Shown: positions 53,172 through 63,805, counted from the first letter of the stretch. The stretch is DNA of 64,000 nt from Lichenicola cladoniae (GCF_013201075.1 NZ_CP053708.1:3415501-3479500), one strand, 5' to 3'. Notes: a model not told the origin generated them from the sequence alone. Translations and numbers: made by a program.

Positions 53172-54683
53172 TCAGCCTGCGACGCCGGCGACCGCAGGTT
53201 CCTTCAACAGCGAGACCTGGCCCTTATAGGACGGCATGCCGCTCAACAGGCCTTCGAAATCGCTGAGGGCCTCGCCGACCTGCAGCCCGGCCGAACCCAG
53301 CTTGAACTCCCTGATCGTGTGCTCATGCGCGCTGATCCGGCTCTTGATCACCGAGACGGCGCTTCGGATCGAACCCTCGGACTCGAAAAACCGGAACAGC
53401 AGGATTCCATCGCTGAGGTAGCTCAGATCGAGATCCGAACGCATATCCCCGAGAACGCCGTGCTGCCCGAGTATCAGCAATGTCTTGACCCCCCGCTGGT
53501 TCAGGTAGCTCAGCAATTCATGCATCTGCAGGATCAGGAACTGCTCGCCCGGCATCGCGTGCAGGTAGGCGTTCAGGCTGTCCACGACCAGGAACGTCGA
53601 GCGGTCATGCTCGACCGCATCGCGCACCATGCAGGAGAACTCGCCCGGCGACAGTCCGGCCGGATCGATCTGGCTGATCGTCAGCCGGCCGTTGTCCAGA
53701 TAAGGCTGCAATTCCATACCCAGGAGCCTGCTTCGAACCAGCAGCGTCTTGAGGCCTTCGTCGAACAGGTAATACGTGGCCCGCTCGCCGCGCTCCAGGG
53801 CCGCAAGCATGCAGCGCACCGCGGTGGTGGTCTTGCCGACACCCGACGGCCCGCTCAGCAATGTATTGGTTCCCGGCACGAGCCCGCCGCCAAGCAGCGC
53901 ATCCAGTCCACGATTACCGGTCGAGACCGGCCTGTCGTCGAAACTCCCATGATGCCTCGACGCGACCAGTCGGGGAAACACGGTGAGGCCGCCCTTGTCG
54001 AGTGCGAAATCGTGATAGCCGCCGCGGAAGCCGATGCCGCGCATCTTGATGATCCGCAGGCGCCGGCGCTCGGCACCGAACTCCGGCGGCGCCTGCTCGA
54101 GCGACAATACCCCGTGCGCGATACTGTGCAGTTGCAGGTCGGTAGGGTCGGCAGTGCGATCGTCCAGCATCAACACGGTGCAGTTGCGGCTCGCGAAGAA
54201 CTGCTTGAAGGCCAGGATCTGGCGGCGGTAGCGCAGCGGATTCTGCGCCAGCAGGCGCAGTTCCGACAGGCTGTCGAACACCACCCGCGCCGGCCGGAGC
54301 TCGTCGATCTTGCGCATCACCTCCCGCGTGGTCTCGCCGAGCTCGACCTCCGATGGATGCAGGATCGACTGCTCGCTGTCGGCATCGAGTTCGGCCTCGC
54401 TCACCAGTTCGAACAGCGTCAGTGCGTCGAGCGACCAGCCATGGCTGGCGGCAACGGCTGTCAGTTCCTTCGCTGTCTCGGACAGGGTGATGTAGAGGCC
54501 GGTCTCGCCCCGTCCCGCGCCCTCGAGCAGAAACTGCAGCGACAGGGTGGTCTTGCCCGTACCTGGCGAGCCTTCGACGAGATAGACGCGGTCCCGGGTC
54601 AGGCCGCCGTTCAGGATTTCGTCCAGCCCCGATATTCCGGTCGTCACGCGCGCAGGATCGGACAAAGAGGGTGTTGACGTCAT
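53172..54683 (-). CDS. KaiC-like two-domain ATPase
   Basis: Tandem RecA-type ATPase of 503 residues related to the cyanobacterial clock protein KaiC. Domain 1 has Walker A GSPGTGKTT (38-46, Lys44) and Asp137; domain 2 has GPSGVGKTT (278-286, Lys284) and Asp368. Of the paired catalytic Glu residues, the first position is Ser68 in domain 1 and Asp308 in domain 2, and the second is retained. By eye alignment, the two KaiC phosphosites correspond to Ser421 and Tyr422. KaiA and KaiB are absent. The histidine kinase gene follows after two bases, suggesting that it transmits the ATPase state to the kinase. The role may be in stress or timing signalling rather than a true clock. Confidence 0.9.
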   Translation of the reverse strand: MTSTPSLSDPARVTTGISGLDEILNGGLTRDRVYLVEGSPGTGKTTLSLQFLLEGAGRGETGLYITLSETAKELTAVAASHGWSLDALTLFELVSEAELDADSEQSILHPSEVELGETTREVMRKIDELRPARVVFDSLSELRLLAQNPLRYRRQILAFKQFFASRNCTVLMLDDRTADPTDLQLHSIAHGVLSLEQAPPEFGAERRRLRIIKMRGIGFRGGYHDFALDKGGLTVFPRLVASRHHGSFDDRPVSTGNRGLDALLGGGLVPGTNTLLSGPSGVGKTTTAVRCMLAALERGERATYYLFDEGLKTLLVRSRLLGMELQPYLDNGRLTISQIDPAGLSPGEFSCMVRDAVEHDRSTFLVVDSLNAYLHAMPGEQFLILQMHELLSYLNQRGVKTLLILGQHGVLGDMRSDLDLSYLSDGILLFRFFESEGSIRSAVSVIKSRISAHEHTIREFKLGSAGLQVGEALSDFEGLLSGMPSYKGQVSLLKEPAVAGVAG

Positions 54684-54793
54684 CGCTGCACACTCGAAGC
54701 ACTGGGTCTGCCAAACCGGTCAGACCGGATCCGCCCGACGACAAAGCCCGAGCGCGATCAGAGTTCGAACACATTGCCTGCGTCGGTGACGCC

Positions 54794-57700
54794 TCAGTAC
54801 TGGAACTGGTACTTCAGCGCGACCGAACTGCCTGGATCGTTCTCCGGCGTGATGATCCCGGTGGTGGCACCGCCGGTTCCGACCGTGGTCTGCAACTTGA
54901 GGCGGCGGGTCAGGTCGATCTGCACCGTGGCCTGACTGCCGCCACCGCTGGTCGCCTGCTTGGCACCGACATACACGCCGCGCGCCACATATTTGCCGGC
55001 CTCGACACTGGCTCCGGTGCCGCTGCTCCCGCTGCTGCCGACCGCGAGCCGATCGAGACCGAGTTTCTTGCGCACCGTGCCGAGCGGATCGAAACCGCCG
55101 CCGGCTCCGGTCAGCGAGGCCAGGCCCGCCGCCACCTGGGCGATCTGCAGCGGGCTCAGCGATTTCGTGTTCTGGCCGAACAGCAGCAAGGCCAGCACCT
55201 GGTCCTGCGGCAACGACGGCGTCGAGGACAGGGTGATCTTCGGCGCGTCCGCATAGCCGCCGACATTCAGCCGCGCCACGGTCGAGCTGACGACGCTCTC
55301 TGCGGTGAAGTCGAGCGTCGGGTCGATCTTGTGGGCGACGCCGGTGCCGTTGAAGCCGACCTTGCCCTTGGTGAAGGTCAGCGAAATGCCGGCCAGGTCG
55401 AAGGTGCCGCGTCGCATGTCGAACCCGCCGCTGATCGCCGGTGCGCTCGACGTGCCGCCGACATGCAGCTTGCCGCCGAGCTCGGCATCGAGCCCATGGC
55501 CGCGCACGAAGATCTGGCCGGGTGCGTTCAGCGTGAGGTCGAGCCCGACCAGCGACGTCGAAGGCGCCGCCGCGACCGGTGCAGGCTTGTCGTCCGGACG
55601 GATGACCTTCAGCTGGGCGACCGACGGCGGCAGGCCGTTCGGGATGTTGATCGAGGCGCTGTCGATCGTCACCGTGCCACCGACATCGAGGCGGCCGGCC
55701 GCCTGCCCGTGCGCGCGGATATCCGCATCCAGCACCGCGGTCAGCAGATCGCTGGACAGTGGCCGGGCATTCTTGGCGGTGATGCGCAGATCGACGGGGA
55801 GGCCGGGCACGAGGGCGCCGACGGTTCCGCTGGCGCCGATAGTCCCGCCCCCGGCCTGCGCGGTGAAATTCTCGATGGCCAGGCTCTGGCCCTGGGCGCG
55901 GATCAGCGCGGAGATATCGGTGAGACGCAGGCCCTGCGCGAAGTCCTGGATGCCGCCACCGGCGAGTTGCACCGTGCCGTCGAGACGGGGCGCCGCAACC
56001 GTCCCGGCCACGCCCATGGCGAGCGTGATGCGGCCGCTGACCTGCCGCCCCTCCGCACCGAGGACGGCGTTCGCCAGCCCGAGATCGACAGTGCCGTCCG
56101 CCCTGAGGGCCAGCGGGCCGGTCGATGAGGTCGGCGCGGTGCCGGCGAGCGTCAGCGCCACGTTCGGGCCTGCGTCGAGACGCACATCCACCCGGGCACT
56201 GGTGCCGGCAAGCGCCACGTTGGCGACCAGCCTGGCCGCCGGCAGCGAGGCAGCCGGCCCGGTGCGCAGCCGCAGCCCGTCGCCGGTCAGGTGCACCGTG
56301 CCTGCGGGGCGGCTGGTGGTGCCGGTGAGCCGGGCCTGCGCCGCGATCACGCCGACCGCGTCGAGCGTCGGCGCGAACGGCCGCGCCAGCGCCGGTGTCA
56401 CGTTGGCAACCATCACGGTCAGGTCGAGGCGCGGCATGATCCGGCCGGCCACGTCGATCGTGGCAGGGGTTGCGCCGGCCGTGCCGGCCGGCACCACCGA
56501 CAGGCGCAGGCGGTCGACCATGACATCCGTGCCGAAGCCGATGCGCGCCGGGGCCAGCAGGCGGATGGTCTCGCCCTTCGCATCGGCCTCGAGCCGGCTG
56601 ATCGCGACCTGCTTGTGCGGCAGGTCCAGGCGCAGCGCGGTATCGAGCCGGGCCGGGGCACCGGCGACGTTCTGCAGGATCGCCTGCGCCGTCACGTCGA
56701 GCGCCGTCTGCGGTCCGCGGGCGACGACATGGGCGTTGCCGGTGATCGCGCCGGCGGCGATGCCGGTCGCATCCAGCCGGAGATTCACCGACGGCGACGC
56801 GATCGGGTCGTCCACGGTGCCGGCAAGCAGCAGCCGTCCGACCCGCGCGCTCTTGATGCCGCCATCGGCCCGGACATCCAGGGTCACCCGCGGCGCCGCC
56901 CCTTCCGTCTGCGCGGTCCGGATATTGGCCTGCAGGCTGCCGGCGACCGGCTGGCCGATCACCGGCTGCAGATCCCCGAGCCTGGCCATCCGCACATCCA
57001 GCGTGCCCAGCGGCAGCTTGGCGCCGACCGGGAGCGTCATGTCGGCGTGTCCGACGGCGCTCTTCCAGGACAGCGCGTCCAGCGTCAGGTGCAGCGCGCC
57101 ACCGGCGAGCCGAGCTGCCTGCGCCTTGAGCGTCAGCGGGGCGCGATCGAGCGTGCCGGTCAGCGACGTCGTACCCTCGGGTGCGGACGGCAGATGCCGG
57201 GCGTCGAGCAGCAGATGCAGCGGTCCGGTCGCCATGGTCGCGGTGCCCGGATTGCCGTCCGCGGTGATGTGGGCCGCGAGATCGGTCGTCGGCCCCGTGG
57301 CGGTTCCTGCCAGCGACAGGGCCCCGCGCAGGCTCGGCAGCGCACGTTCGAGCGCCGGCAACACCAGAGCAAACTGCGCGGCCAGCACGTTGGAACGGTC
57401 GGTGCCGGACGCGGTCAGGTGCAGCGCCTGCCCGTCGAGCTTGAGCTGGCGCAGCACCAGGTCGGCACCGTCCTTCGAGGCGGCGAGTGCCAGTTGCCCG
57501 GCGGGTCCGATCAGTCCGGCCGCCTGCGGCTGGCCGCCGGTGATGGCAACCGGGCCGGCGATGGTCACATCGGCTTTGGAACCGTTCTGCGAGAAGCCGA
57601 CTGCGAGCCGGGCATTGCCCTGCAGATCCGTACCGCCGGCGGCGGCGAGCGGTGCCAGGTCCGGCAGGGTGACCATCAACTGGCCATGCAGCGGCGCTGC

Positions 57701-58990
57701 GGTGACAATCCGGCCGCTGACGCCGGCCAGCGGATGCGAAACCACGAGATCGAGCGGCCTGCCCGCCTGGTGCGGGTCGAGCGTCGCATCGAGCGTCAGC
57801 GGCGCTCCCGCCAGCAGCAGCGGCTTCGGCCCAGGGATACGAATACCCTCCGCCACCGCATGCAGATGCACCGGCCCCGAAGTCTCCGCACCGTCGAAGC
57901 GCGCGGTCAGCCGGTTGAGCCCGGCGCCGGCGGCGGATAACTCGTCCAGCACCAGGTTACCCTGGCCGAACGGCGCCTGCGGCGTTCCCTGGATGTGCGC
58001 ATCCAGCGCCACCTTGTTCCAGGCGACGCCCGCCATCGGCTGCATCGCCGGGGCATCGAGCTTCACCTGCACGTCGAAGCGCGGCTGCAGCAGGTCGAGA
58101 CTGCCGTTGGCCGCGAGGGTCAGGACGCCACTGGCCGGCGCGCCCGCCGTGGCCGCCAGGGTCAGGGCGGCACGGTCGCGCGGCCCATCCAGATCAAGCG
58201 ACAGATGCAGCGGATCGAGCACCGGCATATGCGCCAGCACGGTCACGAAGCCATCGGCCGGATCATCCGCCTTCAGGTGCAGGGCGAGGCGTGCCGGCGT
58301 GACCCGGGCAGAGAGTTCGGCATGGCCGGGATGGTCGAGACGGGCCAGCGACAGGGCGAGGTCGGTGTTCGGCAGGGTGGCGATCGTGGCGCCACCGAGC
58401 AGCGGCGCCAGGTCGGCGATCCGCGCGTGGCCATCAACGCCGGCGCTGACCGCGGTCCCGGCCACGGGGGCGCCGAGATCGATGCGGCCGACATGCAGCC
58501 GGTCGATCAGCACGCCCAGGTGCAGGCCGCTCTTCTGGTCGGGCCGCGCCGGCGGCACCGGTTTTGCGTTGGGATCGGGCACGGCCAAGCGCGGCACTTC
58601 TATCCGGTCCGCACTGGCCAGCTCGACATGCGCGTCCAGTGCCAGCAACCGCAGCGGCGACCAGTCGAGCACCAGATGGTCGATCGCCAGCCAGACGCCC
58701 TTGGTGTCGTGTATCTCGAGCCGGTCGACCTTGAGCGCATCTGGGAACCGCCCGCCAAGACCGTGCAGCGCAACCAGCCCACCGCTCAGGGAGGCGGCCT
58801 GCCGCTCGATCAGCCGCCGGCCGGGGTCGGTATTGGCGCCTATCAGCACCACCGCCAGCAACAGCAGCACCAGTGCCAGCGGCAGCCCGACCAGCAGCCC
58901 GAGTACCCAACCCACAATCCGCAACCCGCGCCGGGACCGCGTCCGGGAAGAGCCGTCCCGACTTGACGGGGGCGTGGATGATCCGCTCAT
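54794..58990 (-). CDS. tamB: Translocation and assembly module protein TamB
   Basis: 1398-residue inner-membrane-anchored protein of the AsmA-like/TamB superfamily. An N-terminal membrane helix (LRIVGWVLGLLVGLPLALVLLL) is followed by a very long region of beta-strand repeats, forming a hydrophobic groove across the periplasm, and the conserved C-terminal domain ending in LKYQFQY. The start overlaps the tamA stop (TGATG). TamB works with TamA to help insert outer-membrane proteins, and related proteins transfer phospholipids. It is the second gene of the pair. Confidence 0.95.
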   Translation of the reverse strand: MSGSSTPPSSRDGSSRTRSRRGLRIVGWVLGLLVGLPLALVLLLLAVVLIGANTDPGRRLIERQAASLSGGLVALHGLGGRFPDALKVDRLEIHDTKGVWLAIDHLVLDWSPLRLLALDAHVELASADRIEVPRLAVPDPNAKPVPPARPDQKSGLHLGVLIDRLHVGRIDLGAPVAGTAVSAGVDGHARIADLAPLLGGATIATLPNTDLALSLARLDHPGHAELSARVTPARLALHLKADDPADGFVTVLAHMPVLDPLHLSLDLDGPRDRAALTLAATAGAPASGVLTLAANGSLDLLQPRFDVQVKLDAPAMQPMAGVAWNKVALDAHIQGTPQAPFGQGNLVLDELSAAGAGLNRLTARFDGAETSGPVHLHAVAEGIRIPGPKPLLLAGAPLTLDATLDPHQAGRPLDLVVSHPLAGVSGRIVTAAPLHGQLMVTLPDLAPLAAAGGTDLQGNARLAVGFSQNGSKADVTIAGPVAITGGQPQAAGLIGPAGQLALAASKDGADLVLRQLKLDGQALHLTASGTDRSNVLAAQFALVLPALERALPSLRGALSLAGTATGPTTDLAAHITADGNPGTATMATGPLHLLLDARHLPSAPEGTTSLTGTLDRAPLTLKAQAARLAGGALHLTLDALSWKSAVGHADMTLPVGAKLPLGTLDVRMARLGDLQPVIGQPVAGSLQANIRTAQTEGAAPRVTLDVRADGGIKSARVGRLLLAGTVDDPIASPSVNLRLDATGIAAGAITGNAHVVARGPQTALDVTAQAILQNVAGAPARLDTALRLDLPHKQVAISRLEADAKGETIRLLAPARIGFGTDVMVDRLRLSVVPAGTAGATPATIDVAGRIMPRLDLTVMVANVTPALARPFAPTLDAVGVIAAQARLTGTTSRPAGTVHLTGDGLRLRTGPAASLPAARLVANVALAGTSARVDVRLDAGPNVALTLAGTAPTSSTGPLALRADGTVDLGLANAVLGAEGRQVSGRITLAMGVAGTVAAPRLDGTVQLAGGGIQDFAQGLRLTDISALIRAQGQSLAIENFTAQAGGGTIGASGTVGALVPGLPVDLRITAKNARPLSSDLLTAVLDADIRAHGQAAGRLDVGGTVTIDSASINIPNGLPPSVAQLKVIRPDDKPAPVAAAPSTSLVGLDLTLNAPGQIFVRGHGLDAELGGKLHVGGTSSAPAISGGFDMRRGTFDLAGISLTFTKGKVGFNGTGVAHKIDPTLDFTAESVVSSTVARLNVGGYADAPKITLSSTPSLPQDQVLALLLFGQNTKSLSPLQIAQVAAGLASLTGAGGGFDPLGTVRKKLGLDRLAVGSSGSSGTGASVEAGKYVARGVYVGAKQATSGGGSQATVQIDLTRRLKLQTTVGTGGATTGIITPENDPGSSVALKYQFQY

Positions 58991-60900
58991 CAGAACGCCT
59001 CCCCGAGGCCGATATACAGCTCGAAGCTGTCGCCGCCGGCGGGCTTGTTCAACGGAACGGCGACATCGAGCCTGATCGGCCCGATCGGGGTGTAGTAGCG
59101 GGCACCGACGCCCGCTCCGATCCTGAGCTTGCCATGGAGCGGCGCGCTACTGGCCGACACCTGCCCCGCATCGGCGAACGCGGCCACGCCGAAGCTCTTG
59201 CCGATGCGCTGGCGGAATTCAAAGCTTCCCGCATCGAGCGAGGTGCCACCGACCGGGTTGCCGTTGGAAAACAATGGCCCGACCCCCTGGTACTTGAAGC
59301 CGCGTACCGTGCCGCTGCCGCCCGCATAGAGCCGCTGGTCGGGCGGCAGATCGAACGTCGTGGCGCCCTGCACCGTCCCGACCACGATCCGGACCGCCAG
59401 GACGCTGCGGCCAGCCTTCGTCAGGCCGAACCGGGCAAGGTCGAAGTAGGTGGCGGCGGAACCCTGCAGGATGGTGAAGAAGCTGTTGCCGCCCGAGCCG
59501 GAAAGCCCGTTGGACCCGTCGCCGGACTGGCTGCCGAGACTGTAGGTCGGGGTGGCATTCAGCGAGATGCGGAACCCGCGGGTCGGATCGTCGAGCGGAT
59601 TGGCCAGATGGGTGCTGTCGTAGCTCGCGGTGAGCGGTACGAACGCCAGCGTGTAGCTGCGCGAAACCCCCTGCTGCACGATCCGCTCCTGCTCCGCGCC
59701 GACGCCGGCCGAGATGCTCCAGCTCGCGGAAATCTTGCGGCTGACGATCGCATGCACCAGCAGGGCGGTCTGATTATAGGCCTCCAGATCCTGCTTCAGC
59801 CCTTCGACGCGCAGGTCGAGCGTCTGGTCGCGGTGGTAGTAATCGGGCTTCGACAGGTCGGCGTACACGTCGTAGCCGAGCCCGTTCTGCGACGTGCCGC
59901 CCAGCCCGGTCAGCAAGGCCACCAGGTCGAGCTTCTCGGCATGGCCGAACAGGTTGTGATGGGTCCAGGTCACCCCGGCGCTGCCGCCGAGGTCGGTCGA
60001 GTAGCCGCCCTGCAATGCGACCGTGTGGCGCAGCCCTTCGGTGAAGTCGAAGGTCAGCGGCAGCGTGCCGGCCTGGTCCAGGGACGGGGCAGCGGCGACG
60101 CCGACATCGGAAAATACCCCGAGCGATGCCAGATCCTGGCGCGCCGCCTCGATCCTGCTCGGCTGGTAGAGCTGGCCCGGATGGACGAGCAGCCGGCGGC
60201 GCACATAGGCGGGATCGACCTTGACCAGCCCGACCAGCTGGATCGGGCCGATATCGACACGCGGCCCGAGCTTTGCCGTGGTCACGATATCCAGCGTCCG
60301 GGTGGCGGGCCGGAGGTAGGCGGTCGGCTGGCCGACATCGGCGAAGGCGTGTCCCTCCTCCTGCAGCGTGGTCAGCAGCCGGCCACGGGCCGCGAGCACA
60401 TCGGAGGCCACTGCCGGCTGGCCGGCCTCGAGCCCGAACGCGACCTGTTCGGTCATGGACAGCATCTCGCCGGGAGGCAGCTGGAGGGTGACCGTGCCGA
60501 CATGGAACAACGGCCCGCGCTCGACGGTGATCCGGACCGGCGCGACGCTGCCCTTCGCGAGGTCTCCGAGCAGATCCGGAAGCCTGGGATCGGAGACCGG
60601 ATGACCGGCCACCTCGATGTCGATCCGGCCGGCATAGTAGCCAAAGCTTTCCAGCGCGGTGCGGAGCCGGGCTTCGTCGGCCCGGGCGCGGCCAGCCAGC
60701 GCGAAGGGTCCGACCGCCTGCGTCTTCTGCAGGCTCACCAGGCTGGAGGCTGCCTTGAGCGTGGTGTCCAGGGTCGCATCGCCGGTGGCCACCACCGTTA
60801 CCTGGTAGGCCTGCGGATCGGCGGCCAGGGCGTGCGTCGCCGTCCGGCCGGCGAGGATCAGCAGCATCGCGCCGATCACCACCCTGCCGGCTGGATACAT
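58990..60900 (-). CDS. tamA: Translocation and assembly module protein TamA (Omp85 family)
   Basis: Outer-membrane beta-barrel of the BamA superfamily, 636 residues from ATG 60900. A signal peptide (MYPAGRVVIGAMLLILAGR..HALA), then periplasmic POTRA domains (SLQKTQAVGPFALAGRARADEARLRTALESFGYYAG, read across the first) and the 16-strand barrel including the VRGF motif (SGTVRGFKYQG) and a C-terminal Phe (GLGEAF). An earlier ATG at 61008 would add 36 residues before the signal peptide and is less likely. It forms an operon with tamB, with a one-base overlap. Confidence 0.93.
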   Translation of the reverse strand: MYPAGRVVIGAMLLILAGRTATHALAADPQAYQVTVVATGDATLDTTLKAASSLVSLQKTQAVGPFALAGRARADEARLRTALESFGYYAGRIDIEVAGHPVSDPRLPDLLGDLAKGSVAPVRITVERGPLFHVGTVTLQLPPGEMLSMTEQVAFGLEAGQPAVASDVLAARGRLLTTLQEEGHAFADVGQPTAYLRPATRTLDIVTTAKLGPRVDIGPIQLVGLVKVDPAYVRRRLLVHPGQLYQPSRIEAARQDLASLGVFSDVGVAAAPSLDQAGTLPLTFDFTEGLRHTVALQGGYSTDLGGSAGVTWTHHNLFGHAEKLDLVALLTGLGGTSQNGLGYDVYADLSKPDYYHRDQTLDLRVEGLKQDLEAYNQTALLVHAIVSRKISASWSISAGVGAEQERIVQQGVSRSYTLAFVPLTASYDSTHLANPLDDPTRGFRISLNATPTYSLGSQSGDGSNGLSGSGGNSFFTILQGSAATYFDLARFGLTKAGRSVLAVRIVVGTVQGATTFDLPPDQRLYAGGSGTVRGFKYQGVGPLFSNGNPVGGTSLDAGSFEFRQRIGKSFGVAAFADAGQVSASSAPLHGKLRIGAGVGARYYTPIGPIRLDVAVPLNKPAGGDSFELYIGLGEAF

Positions 60901-61136
60901 GATGAAGCGCCCATCCCGGGCGCCGTCCCGGCCATGGCGGGCTCTGTCGGCACGTGCAGTCAGAGCGCGTCTTCCCCGGTGTGAGCCCGTTCCTGTAGCA
61001 CCGGCCATGATTGTCGTCCCGCCCCTAATCACGCTATGTCGGGCCGATGCAGGTTCTCCCTGGCAATTCAAACCTTCGCCATGCCGGTCATACCCAGCCC
61101 GAGCTTCAACGTTCGGCATCCTCGTCGCGACCAGGC

Positions 61137-62165
61137 ATGTCGCCGTTTTCTCGCGGATCACGCACCGGCCCGGCATCGTGCAGGCTGGTCGGCGGTGCAG
61201 AAGTGGAGGCTTGGCCGTCCAGCGACACCCGGACCAGCCCCGCAATCCGGTTGCTGCGCGCAGTCCGGGTGGTCCGGCGCGGCGTGGCGATCCTGGCCTG
61301 GACCGGTGCCGCGTGCGTCGTACAGTCCGTGCTGCTGCACATGCCCGGGCGCGCCAAGGCGCGGTTCGCGCGTTTCTACTGGTCGGTCACCTGCATGCTG
61401 CTCGGCATGCGCATCCGTGTCATCCGGACCGGCGCATCGGTCGAACCATGCGGTCGGCCGATCATCTACGTCTCCAATCACTCCTCCTGGATCGACGTTC
61501 CGGTCCTGGGCGCGCGGGTGCTCGGCTGCTTCGTCGCCAAGGAGGATGTCAGCCGCTGGCCGGTGGTGGGCACCGTGGCCCGGCTCGGGCGCACGATCTT
61601 CGTCAGCCGGCAGCGCAAGGCGACCGGCCGCGAGCGCGACGACATGCGGCTTCGGCTGGCGGGCGGCGACAACCTGATCCTGTTTCCGGAGGGCACCAGC
61701 TCGGACGGTTCGCGGGTGCTGCCGTTCCATTCCAGCTTCTTTGCGGCAGCCAAGTCGGGCGGCGTGGACAAGGCCGGTTGCGAGGATACGGGTGCCGCCT
61801 TTGCCCTGCCGCTGATACAGCCGGTCTCGATCGTCTACGACAGGCTGGGCGGCCTGCCGATCGGCCGCTCCAACCGACCGGTGTTCGCCTGGTACGGCGA
61901 CATGGACCTGGCCTCGCATTTCACCCGGCTGGCCCGGTGGCGCGGCATGCGTGCGACCATCCTGCTGCATCCGGTTCTCGACCCGGCGGATTTCGCGACC
62001 CGCAAGGCCCTGTCCTCCGCGGCCTGGACTGCCATCGCCGGGGGTGCGGCAGCGCTGCGGCAGAACCGGGTTCGTGACATCGAGGTGAAGATCGTCGCCG
62101 TCCCCGGCCGCGACTCCCCCGTCGAGACGTTTCCGCTTGACAGCAAGGCCCCGTCTTTTGCCTGA
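61137..62165 (+). CDS. 1-acyl-sn-glycerol-3-phosphate acyltransferase (PlsC-like)
   Basis: Membrane-associated acyltransferase in phospholipid synthesis. The catalytic HX4D motif is in YVSNHSSWIDV and the substrate-binding motif is LILFPEGTSS. A membrane helix (GVAILAWTGAACVVQSVLL) precedes them. The start is uncertain: the reading frame is open from 61047, ATG 61137 (MSPFSRG) gives 342 residues, and GTG 61203 is also possible. The region before about residue 40 is not conserved. It is divergent from tamA and upstream of miaB. Confidence 0.86.
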   Translation: MSPFSRGSRTGPASCRLVGGAEVEAWPSSDTRTSPAIRLLRAVRVVRRGVAILAWTGAACVVQSVLLHMPGRAKARFARFYWSVTCMLLGMRIRVIRTGASVEPCGRPIIYVSNHSSWIDVPVLGARVLGCFVAKEDVSRWPVVGTVARLGRTIFVSRQRKATGRERDDMRLRLAGGDNLILFPEGTSSDGSRVLPFHSSFFAAAKSGGVDKAGCEDTGAAFALPLIQPVSIVYDRLGGLPIGRSNRPVFAWYGDMDLASHFTRLARWRGMRATILLHPVLDPADFATRKALSSAAWTAIAGGAAALRQNRVRDIEVKIVAVPGRDSPVETFPLDSKAPSFA

Positions 62166-62374
62166 TCGGAATGCCTCCAGCGGGAGGATCCGGTTCGGGG
62201 GAATGGTGATCGACACACGGGGTGCGAGACAGAGGGTCTTCCGGGGCAACCCTGCCCATTGACGTGTTGCCACGCCTCTACGGGCAGGTGCCCTTGACCG
62301 GGGGCCGCTCCGACACGATTGCTCTCCGTGCTTCCGCACGGACTCCTCCGGCGGCTGCCGGGAATTCCCTGTCC

Positions 62375-63805
62375 GTGACCCCTCCACCCGCCGACAAGCG
62401 TCTCCACGTCATCACCTGGGGCTGCCAGATGAACGTGTACGACAGCGCCCGAATGGCCGATGTGCTGAAGCCGCTCGGCTATCGGCCGACCGAGACCCCG
62501 GCCGATGCGGACATGGTCATCCTGAATACCTGCCACATCCGCGACCGTGCCGCGGAGAAGGTGTTTTCCGAACTCGGCCGCCTGCGCGTGATCAAGCAGG
62601 CACGCGCCGCCGAGGGGCGTGCCACCGTGCTCGCCGTCGCCGGCTGCGTGGCCCAGGCGGAAGGCGCCGAGATCCTGGCACGTGCCCCCTACGTCGATAT
62701 CGTGCTGGGACCACAGACCTATCACCGGCTGCCCGAGATGGTGGCGCGTGCGGCACGTGCAGGCGGTGCGGTGATCGAGACCGATTTTCCGGTCGAGCAG
62801 AAATTCGACTTCCTGCCGGACGCGACCGGCCCCCAGCTGCCCGGCGGCGTCACCGCGTTCCTCACGGTGCAGGAAGGCTGCGACAAGTTCTGCTCGTTCT
62901 GCGTGGTGCCCTACACGCGCGGCGCCGAGGCAAGCCGCCCGGCGGCGTCGGTGATCGCCGAGGCCCGTCGCATGGTCGCCGGCGGCGTGCGCGAGATCAG
63001 CCTGCTCGGCCAGAACGTGAATGCCTATCACGGTGCCGGCTCCGGCGGCGGCGCGGACGAGAGCAGCTGGAGCCTGGCCCGGCTGATGCGGGCGCTCGCC
63101 GAGATCCCCGGCCTCGTACGCATCCGCTACACCACGTCGCATCCACGCGACATGGGCGAGGATCTCATCGCCGCCCATCGCGACCTGCCCGCGCTGATGC
63201 CGTTCCTGCATCTGCCGGTGCAGTCCGGATCGGACCGGATGCTGAACGCGATGAACCGCGGCCACACCGCCGACGACTACCGCCGGCTGATTGAACGTCT
63301 GCGCACCGCGCGGCCAGACCTCGCCTTCTCGTCGGACTTCATCGTCGGCCACCCGGGCGAGACCGACGCCGACTTTGCGGCCAGCATGGCGCTGATCCGC
63401 GACATCGGCTTCGCACAGGCATACTCGTTCAAATACTCGTCCCGTCCCGGCACCCCGGCGGCAGGCGCCCCCATGCCTGTGGCAGGACCGGTCGGCGACG
63501 AGAGGCTGCAACAGCTGCAGGCGCTGGTGCGCGTGCAGCAGGACCAGTTCAATGCGTCCAGCGTCGGCCAAACGATGGAGGTGCTGTTCACTGGGCACGG
63601 ACGCAAGCCCGGCCAGCTGTCCGGACGAAGCCCATACCTGCAGGCGGTGCATGCCGCAGGACCGGATCAGCTGATCGGCACCACCGCGATGGTGAAGATC
63701 GAGCAGATGCTCACCAACTCACTGACTGCATCGCTGTTGTCACCCGTGCCGACCCGTCCCATTCCCACCCGCGCGAACCCCTTGCTGGAGAGAGCCTGCG
63801 CTTGA
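62375..63805 (+). CDS. miaB: tRNA-2-methylthio-N6-(dimethylallyl)adenosine synthase MiaB
   Basis: Radical-SAM methylthiotransferase that modifies A37 of tRNAs reading UNN codons. The N-terminal [4Fe-4S] Cys are in WGCQMN, NTCHIRD and AGCVAQ; the radical-SAM Cys triad is CDKFCSFC, followed by [15 protein letters not shown]-binding domain ends the protein ([21 protein letters not shown]). The GTG at 62375 gives 476 residues, close to family length, although the frame is open from 62222. The stop overlaps the phoH start (TTGA). miaB-phoH(-ybeY) is a conserved order. Confidence 0.96.
   Translation: MTPPPADKRLHVITWGCQMNVYDSARMADVLKPLGYRPTETPADADMVILNTCHIRDRAAEKVFSELGRLRVIKQARAAEGRATVLAVAGCVAQAEGAEILARAPYVDIVLGPQTYHRLPEMVARAARAGGAVIETDFPVEQKFDFLPDATGPQLPGGVTAFLTVQEGCDKFCSFCVVPYTRGAEASRPAASVIAEARRMVAGGVREISLLGQNVNAYHGAGSGGGADESSWSLARLMRALAEIPGLVRIRYTTSHPRDMGEDLIAAHRDLPALMPFLHLPVQSGSDRMLNAMNRGHTADDYRRLIERLRTARPDLAFSSDFIVGHPGETDADFAASMALIRDIGFAQAYSFKYSSRPGTPAAGAPMPVAGPVGDERLQQLQALVRVQQDQFNASSVGQTMEVLFTGHGRKPGQLSGRSPYLQAVHAAGPDQLIGTTAMVKIEQMLTNSLTASLLSPVPTRPIPTRANPLLERACA

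Noticed and set aside
55305-59075. Very long open frame on the plus strand (over 1200 codons) opposite tamB
   Set aside because: High-GC antisense frame; composition is Arg/Ser/Pro/Ala-rich without any domain, while the opposite strand encodes a clear TamB.
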